NCBI GenBank assembly: GCA_030601485.1
Contig: JAUVTO010000056.1
Coordinates: 1 to 9,679 of the forward strand
Direction of reading: 5' to 3'
DNA from: Desulfobacterales bacterium
Lineage (GTDB): Bacteria; Desulfobacterota; Desulfobacteria; Desulfobacterales; UBA11574
DNA: 9,679 nucleotides
The notes under the pieces are model-generated. The model saw only the letters and a program-made list of their open reading frames with translations. It made no database searches and was not told the origin of the DNA. Shown in pieces: positions 5,653 to 9,679 of this stretch; positions within the stretch are counted from its first letter, which is position 1; the number at the start of each line of letters is the position of its first letter. The position numbers were made by a program, and so were the translations under genes.

Positions 5653-6990
5653 ATGATTTTTGATATTGTCATACATAACGGTCTCATTATTACGGTCAAT
5701 TCTGATTGTGACATCATTGAAAACGGTGTGGTTTGTATCACCAAAGGAACGATCCACAGGATTGAAGCATGGTCGGATGACAAGCCTCTGCCTGAGGCAA
5801 AAGAAATAATTGATGCGAACGGTGGTATTGTTATGCCCGGTTTGGTAAATACCCATACACATCTTCCCATGACATTATTCAGAGGGCTTGCCGATGATCT
5901 TCCTCTGGCTCTATGGCTGGATGAATTCATCTTCCCCTGCGAGGCAAAATATTTAACCCCCGAAACGGTCCGGCTTGGGACGCTTTTGGCTTGTGCGGAG
6001 ATGATACTCTCGGGAACAACGACCTGCTGTGACGGATATTTCTTCGAAGATGATGTTGCATCGGCGATTTATGAATCAGGAATCAGGGGGGTATTAGGCC
6101 AGGGTGTTGTTGATTTTCCCGCGCCCGGTGTGCCTGATCCGTCGAACAATATCAAGAACGCGGTGGGGTTTGTTGAAAAATGGCAGGGTGTATCTCCTTT
6201 AATAACGCCTTCAATATTTTGCCATTCTCCGTATACATGTTCTGAAGAGACACTAAAAAAGGCCAAAGCCGCCTCTGATTCAAAAGCACTTCTTTTCCAG
6301 ATACATGCGGCTGAAACCAAAAGCGAATATGTGCGGATTCAGACCGAACAGCACACGACTCCGGTGAAGTACCTGGATAGAATCGGGATCCTGGATGAAA
6401 ATACGCTGATCGTTCACGGCATATGGCTGGATGATGGTGACATCGAGATCATCGCAAAACGCCGGTCAAAGGTTTCCCATAACCCCCAGAGCAATATGAA
6501 GCTTGCCTCGGGCATTGCACCGGTTCCGAGCCTATTGAACGCCGGCGTGACAGTAGGTCTTGGCACGGACGGGTGCGCCAGCAACAATGATTTGGATCTT
6601 TTCCTGGAAATGGACACGGCTGCCAAGCTTCATAAGGTGAATCTTCTCGATCCCACGGCCATGGATGCCAGAACCGTATTGCGTATGGCGACTATAGACG
6701 GCGCAAAATCCATAGGACTTGATAAAGATATCGGCTCCCTTGAACCGGGCAAGCAGGCCGATGTTATTATTGTCGATACCGAAAAGCCCCACCTGGTTCC
6801 CATGTACAACCCCGTATCCCATATTATCTATGCCGCCCAGGGTTCGGATGTAAGGGATGTGATGGTTGCCGGAAGAATTCTTGTAAGAAATCAGAATCTT
6901 ATGACCATAAACCTGAAAGATATATTAGAAAGAGTTGCCAAATTAAGTGGATCCATAAAGAAAAAGTTAAAAGTGTCTAAAGTGATCTAA
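5653..6990 (+). CDS. mtaD: MTA/SAH deaminase-type amidohydrolase, paralogue 2
   Basis: The 445-residue protein is collinear with the divergent paralogue and keeps every catalytic motif: HTH at H68/H70, FRGLADDLPL, CHSPYTCSEE (H191), IHAAE (H218, E221), VHG (H255), HNPQSNMKLASG and LGTDG (D306). The predicted reaction is the same deamination of methylthioadenosine, SAH or adenosine. The paralogues differ mainly between residues 150 and 240 and at the C-terminus, where substrate selectivity could lie (inference). The start has a weak AAGGG about 8 bases upstream and an attenuator-like hairpin before that. The last residues (about KLKVSKVI) and the TAA stop are encoded by an interspersed repeat, so the native C-terminus may have been replaced. 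It is followed by the repeat-rich gap before adenine deaminase. Confidence 0.9.
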   Translation: MIFDIVIHNGLIITVNSDCDIIENGVVCITKGTIHRIEAWSDDKPLPEAKEIIDANGGIVMPGLVNTHTHLPMTLFRGLADDLPLALWLDEFIFPCEAKYLTPETVRLGTLLACAEMILSGTTTCCDGYFFEDDVASAIYESGIRGVLGQGVVDFPAPGVPDPSNNIKNAVGFVEKWQGVSPLITPSIFCHSPYTCSEETLKKAKAASDSKALLFQIHAAETKSEYVRIQTEQHTTPVKYLDRIGILDENTLIVHGIWLDDGDIEIIAKRRSKVSHNPQSNMKLASGIAPVPSLLNAGVTVGLGTDGCASNNDLDLFLEMDTAAKLHKVNLLDPTAMDARTVLRMATIDGAKSIGLDKDIGSLEPGKQADVIIVDTEKPHLVPMYNPVSHIIYAAQGSDVRDVMVAGRILVRNQNLMTINLKDILERVAKLSGSIKKKLKVSKVI

Positions 6991-7053
6991 AGTGCCTAAA
7001 GTTATGGTGTCGCTTCGCTCCGCTGATTTTATATAATTGACAGAATTCCTTAA
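6964..7053 (+). repeat. Interspersed repeat, copy B, overlapping the deaminase stop
   Basis: Copy B matches copy A (207-329) in direct orientation: 50 of 51 bases at 6964-7014, then 39 identical bases at 7015-7053, without the 33-base insert. Its first 27 bases lie inside the deaminase reading frame and supply the stop codon. A degenerate inverted version of the left part occurs at about 7060-7092, giving a MITE-like outline. Confidence 0.85.
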
Positions 7054-7108
7054 TGTTGGCTCACTTTAAACTTTAGTTCACTTCAAACTCTTACAGCGAC
7101 TCTTCAGG

Positions 7109-7163
7109 CAGAGCCGGAGAGCTCTGACCTGGCACAAAGGACCAGGTTTTTTAAGGGCAAAAT
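7109..7163. repeat. Hairpins plus AAAGGACCAGG module, copy 3, in the adenine deaminase leader
   Basis: CAGAGC (7109-7114) pairs with GCTCTG (7121-7126). ACCTGG (7127-7132) pairs with CCAGGT (7142-7147). The second hairpin contains the AAAGGACCAGG core, and the segment 7136-7163 matches 488-514. The block ends about 20 bases before the start codon of adenine deaminase, so it would be transcribed in the leader if the promoter is upstream. Confidence 0.65.
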
Positions 7164-7184
7164 AAATTGGTTTAGGGAGTTTAT

Positions 7185-8897
7185 ATGAATTTGAAAAATA
7201 TTATCAGATCGGCACGGGGCCGAAAACCGGTTGATCTTGTTTTGGCCAATGCACGGATCATCAATGTTTTCTCAGGGGAAATTTTTGGCGGTGATATTGC
7301 TGTTGCCGATGGATATATCATAGGGTTTGGGCCATATGCAGCTAAGAAAACGGTGGATATGGGCGGACGCTTTGTAGCTCCCGGTTTTATTGATGCCCAC
7401 GTTCATATTGAAAGTTCAATGACAGGTATTACCGAGTTTGCCCGTGCCGTGGTTGCTTGCGGCACCACCGCCGTAGTGGCCGATCCCCATGAAATTGCCA
7501 ATGTATTAGGTATTGAGGGGATAGACTATATGCTTCGCTCGAGCCAGGGTCAGCCCATGAATATCTATTTCACCCTCCCATCCTGCGTTCCTGCCACAAA
7601 CATGGAAACTTCGGGTGCAACGCTTACGAAAGAGGATCTTTTGCCGTTTATGGATCATAAGCAGATTTTGGCATTGGCCGAAATGATGAACTATCCGGGT
7701 GTAATCAACCAAGATCCGGAAGTCCTGGGCAAAATAGATATGGCCCAAAGAGTCCGCAAACCTGTGGACGGTCATGCGCCCGGACTTTCCGGGCATGACC
7801 TTTATGCCTATATGGCCGCCGGAATTTCGAGTGACCATGAATGCACTACTGACCGGGAGGCAAAAGAAAAACTTAATTTGGGAATGCACATCATGATCCG
7901 GGAGGGTACAGCAGCAAAAAACCTGGAAGCATTAATCCCGGTTGTAAACGAGCGAACCGCTCGCCGTATGATGTGGTGCACGGATGACAGACATCCCCAA
8001 GACATCCTGGATCAAGGGCATATTGATTCAATGGTTCGTAAAGCCATACTCTCCGGCCTTGATCCTGTGATTGCTATTCAAATGGCCACCATAAATCCTG
8101 CCGAATATTTCAGGATTCAAAATGTCGGTGCGATTGCCCCCGGTCGAAGAGCGGATCTGGTGGTGTTTTCAGATCTCAACTCCCCATACATGGAAGCAGT
8201 GTATTATGGCGGCGTTCTGGTGGCTGAGAATGGAACGATTTCGCCTGAAATCGCAACCCCCGATCCTGTTCTTTTTCCACCATCCATGAACGTTGACACG
8301 GAACAAATAGATTTTTCCATCCCGATGGCAACCGGGCGCATCAGAGTCATCGATATCGTACCGGACCAGATAATAACCGGGCAACGCATTATGGAACCGA
8401 TGATATCGGAAGGCAAGGCTGTTGCCGACACCTCTCGTGATATTTTGAAGATTGCGGTTATTGAACGGCATACCGGTTCGGGCAATATGGGGAAAGGGTT
8501 TGTCAGGGGTTTCGGCTTGAAGCGGGGAGCCATTGCATCGAGTGTGGCCCATGACTCCCACAATATCATTGTTGTGGGAACAAATGATGATGATATGAAA
8601 GCTGCACTTCGGGCTATCGTCAAAATGGGGGGAGGGCTGGCGGCAGCATACGACAAAAAGGTCTGCGCCAATCTTGCCCTTCCCATCGCAGGGCTTATGT
8701 CCCAGGAACCGATTCAAGGGGTGCGTGATAAAATAGACCGCCTGATCAATGCCGCCAGGGAGTTGGGCGCAACACTTGACGATCCTTTTATGACGCTCTC
8801 GTTTTTGGCACTTCCCGTTATTCCTGAGCTAAAAATCACGGATAAAGGGCTGGTTGATGTTGCCCGGTTTAACGTTGTGTCTTTGTTTGTGGATTAG
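7185..8897 (+). CDS. ade: Adenine deaminase
   Basis: The 570-residue protein has the expected length and motifs of bacterial adenine deaminase (COG1001), which hydrolyses adenine to hypoxanthine and ammonia in purine salvage. Visible are APGFIDAHVHIESS with metal ligands H72 and H74, ADPHEIANV (D100, H102, E103), LAEMMNYPGV (E166), DGHAPGL (H197), SDHE (216-219) and CTDDRHP (265-271). A C-terminal domain with the MGKGFVRGFGLKRGAIASSVAHDSHN-type region (about 434-459) completes the family layout. The ATG has AGGGAG at 7174-7179, five bases away. It follows deaminase paralogue 2 on the same strand after 194 bases of repeats, so co-transcription is possible but not shown. A 142-bp palindromic element begins three bases after the stop codon. 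Confidence 0.95.
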   Translation: MNLKNIIRSARGRKPVDLVLANARIINVFSGEIFGGDIAVADGYIIGFGPYAAKKTVDMGGRFVAPGFIDAHVHIESSMTGITEFARAVVACGTTAVVADPHEIANVLGIEGIDYMLRSSQGQPMNIYFTLPSCVPATNMETSGATLTKEDLLPFMDHKQILALAEMMNYPGVINQDPEVLGKIDMAQRVRKPVDGHAPGLSGHDLYAYMAAGISSDHECTTDREAKEKLNLGMHIMIREGTAAKNLEALIPVVNERTARRMMWCTDDRHPQDILDQGHIDSMVRKAILSGLDPVIAIQMATINPAEYFRIQNVGAIAPGRRADLVVFSDLNSPYMEAVYYGGVLVAENGTISPEIATPDPVLFPPSMNVDTEQIDFSIPMATGRIRVIDIVPDQIITGQRIMEPMISEGKAVADTSRDILKIAVIERHTGSGNMGKGFVRGFGLKRGAIASSVAHDSHNIIVVGTNDDDMKAALRAIVKMGGGLAAAYDKKVCANLALPIAGLMSQEPIQGVRDKIDRLINAARELGATLDDPFMTLSFLALPVIPELKITDKGLVDVARFNVVSLFVD

Positions 8898-8900
8898 ATT

Positions 8901-9042
8901 GTGTCCATCCATAAACGGCATCTTTCGGCCCCCGGCTGCGTTCTCGTTCGTTTTCAATTCTCGAAATAGCGCGCTATGCCTGCGGTTGAAAACTCGCTCG
9001 GGCCTTGCCGGAAACCAAAATCTACCATTTATGGATGGACAC
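8901..9042. repeat. 142-bp imperfect palindrome, MITE-like element
   Basis: The two 71-base arms align without gaps about an axis at 8971/8972; by hand 46 of 71 positions pair. The outer 15 bases (GTGTCCATCCATAAA) are perfect, and the centre is the perfect 12-mer ATAGCGCGCTAT. CCGGC and GTTTTCAA blocks are also conserved in both arms. It starts three bases after the adenine deaminase stop, so the hairpin may end transcription or stabilise the 3' end. No clear target-site duplication and no transposase are seen. The open frame that crosses it is not a gene. Confidence 0.8.
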
Positions 9043-9327
9043 TATATTGAATTCTCCGTGACATTTAGGTTATCTGCTGTATGCATGGAAAACTCCCGGA
9101 TTTTTTCTATAAATTTCCCTGAAAGAATGTAAAGCTTGTCAAAAAATGGCAAAGATATTGCCGAATATTGTCGCAATAACAATGGCATTGCGATTTTCTT
9201 ATTTAACACAACCCGCTGGAATTTAATCGTTTCTCGATTTTCTACAATCGGTTTTTAACTCTTGCATGGTTTTTGCAATATCTTAGCTGAATCCAGTTAC
9301 GAAAATAAAATACAGAGGGCTTGACGC
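9043..9327. other. AT-rich regulatory region upstream of the lipoprotein gene
   Basis: There is no gene in these 285 bases. The stretch holds a sigma-54-like promoter at 9147-9161, inverted repeats GGCAA/TTGCC (within 9148-9162) and CGCAAT/ATTGCG (9172-9177 and 9187-9192), and a second, poorer -24/-12-like sequence at 9261-9276. The rest is unremarkable AT-rich DNA. Confidence 0.55.
9147..9161 (+). promoter_or_regulatory. Sigma-54 (-24/-12) promoter candidate
   Basis: TGGCAAAGATATTGC keeps GG and GC with the required ten-base spacing and matches TGGCA and TTGC of the TGGCACG-N4-TTGC consensus; only the C and G after TGGCA differ. Transcription would start near 9173, giving a leader of about 155 bases to the lipoprotein ATG. 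The same bases form GGCAA-N5-TTGCC, so an operator is an alternative reading. No enhancer-binding protein gene is in the window. Confidence 0.4.
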
Positions 9328-9679
9328 ATGAAATCCAAATCTTTTATTAAATTTGTTATTATGTTGATATTATTATGCTTTATTGGAGGATGTGCGGATA
9401 GAATGCCATATCTTTTTAATGGCAAGGTTTCCCGTTATCCTGATTCGAAGATTGTGAACTTAATGCGCCTGAAGGGCGGTTGTTATGCCGAGCTTGAAAC
9501 CAACGATTCATGGAAAAAAGTATTAGAATATTACAAATATCATATGAGCGAAACAGGTTGGTCAATACGGGTTGAGCGAGAATTTGCAGCACCCCATATG
9601 GATGACTTGGAATCAGCCGCATTTTTAGCACTGTTTAAAGACAATACCGGTTTAATGATCGACACCTATACGTCGGTTA
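9328..9679 (+). CDS. Putative lipoprotein, N-terminal fragment
   Basis: The first 117 codons are in the window; the gene continues past the right edge. A short basic start (MKSKSFIK) precedes a hydrophobic segment (about 9-21) and a lipobox IGGC with the lipidated cysteine at residue 22, followed by Ala-Asp. In Enterobacteria Asp after the cysteine favours inner-membrane retention, though this rule may not hold here. The mature part contains GGCYAELETNDSWKKVLEYY and a GWSI stretch. This resembles small exported lipoproteins in which a helix-rich unit follows a strand; I do not recognise a named family. ATG at 9328 has AGAGGG at 9314-9319. An in-frame ATG at codon 12 would shorten the signal peptide and is less likely. 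Confidence 0.75.
   Translation, partial: MKSKSFIKFVIMLILLCFIGGCADRMPYLFNGKVSRYPDSKIVNLMRLKGGCYAELETNDSWKKVLEYYKYHMSETGWSIRVEREFAAPHMDDLESAAFLALFKDNTGLMIDTYTSV

Noticed and set aside
8169..8717. Minus-strand open frames of 182 and 160 codons inside adenine deaminase
   Set aside because: They lie antisense within a clearly conserved gene and show no protein-like motifs; shadows of the real frame.
8854..9132. Plus-strand open frame of 92 codons after adenine deaminase
   Set aside because: It overlaps the end of the deaminase in another frame and crosses the 142-bp palindrome; no ribosome binding site or family features.

Overview
The window looks like a chromosomal segment from a Gram-negative, anaerobic deltaproteobacterium, probably a sulfate reducer of the Desulfobacterales type. 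I infer this from the HdrA-like flavoprotein start at the left edge, the DUF6125-like cysteine-rich protein, the style of the lipoprotein and the short palindromic intergenic repeats. No 16S or other marker gene is present, so the assignment is tentative.

Layout. Positions 1-114 (minus) hold the first 38 codons of an HdrA-like FAD protein. Positions 115-698 are a gene-free, repeat-rich region. At 699-1520 (plus) lies a purine nucleoside phosphorylase. Positions 1688-4067 (plus) carry three co-directional genes: a protein with a C-terminal J-domain, a cysteine-rich DUF6125-like protein, and a YkgJ-type cysteine-cluster protein that probably starts at TTG. A convergent gene follows at 4138-5454 (minus), an MTA/SAH deaminase-type amidohydrolase. 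Back to back with it is a paralogue at 5653-6990 (plus). The two share a 198-bp divergent promoter region with a 16-bp palindrome and an attenuator-like hairpin. After a second repeat-rich gap comes adenine deaminase at 7185-8897 (plus). Then a 142-bp palindromic element at 8901-9042, an AT-rich region with a sigma-54-like promoter, and the start of a lipoprotein gene that leaves the window at 9679.

How the genes fit together. Four genes describe purine and methylthioadenosine salvage. The two MtaD-like deaminases would convert S-adenosylhomocysteine, methylthioadenosine or adenosine to the inosine forms. The phosphorylase would split 6-oxopurine nucleosides to hypoxanthine or guanine plus sugar-1-phosphate. 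Adenine deaminase would convert free adenine to hypoxanthine. Together they send adenine-type by-products of SAM metabolism into hypoxanthine. The J-domain, DUF6125 and YkgJ trio has no obvious link to this pathway and its function is unknown.

The most notable non-coding content is a set of interspersed repeats. One of them supplies the stop codon and last residues of the second deaminase. I did not find a convincing new multi-gene defence or mobile system. The best leads are the repeat elements, the divergent control region between the deaminase paralogues, and the uncharacterised cysteine-rich trio.
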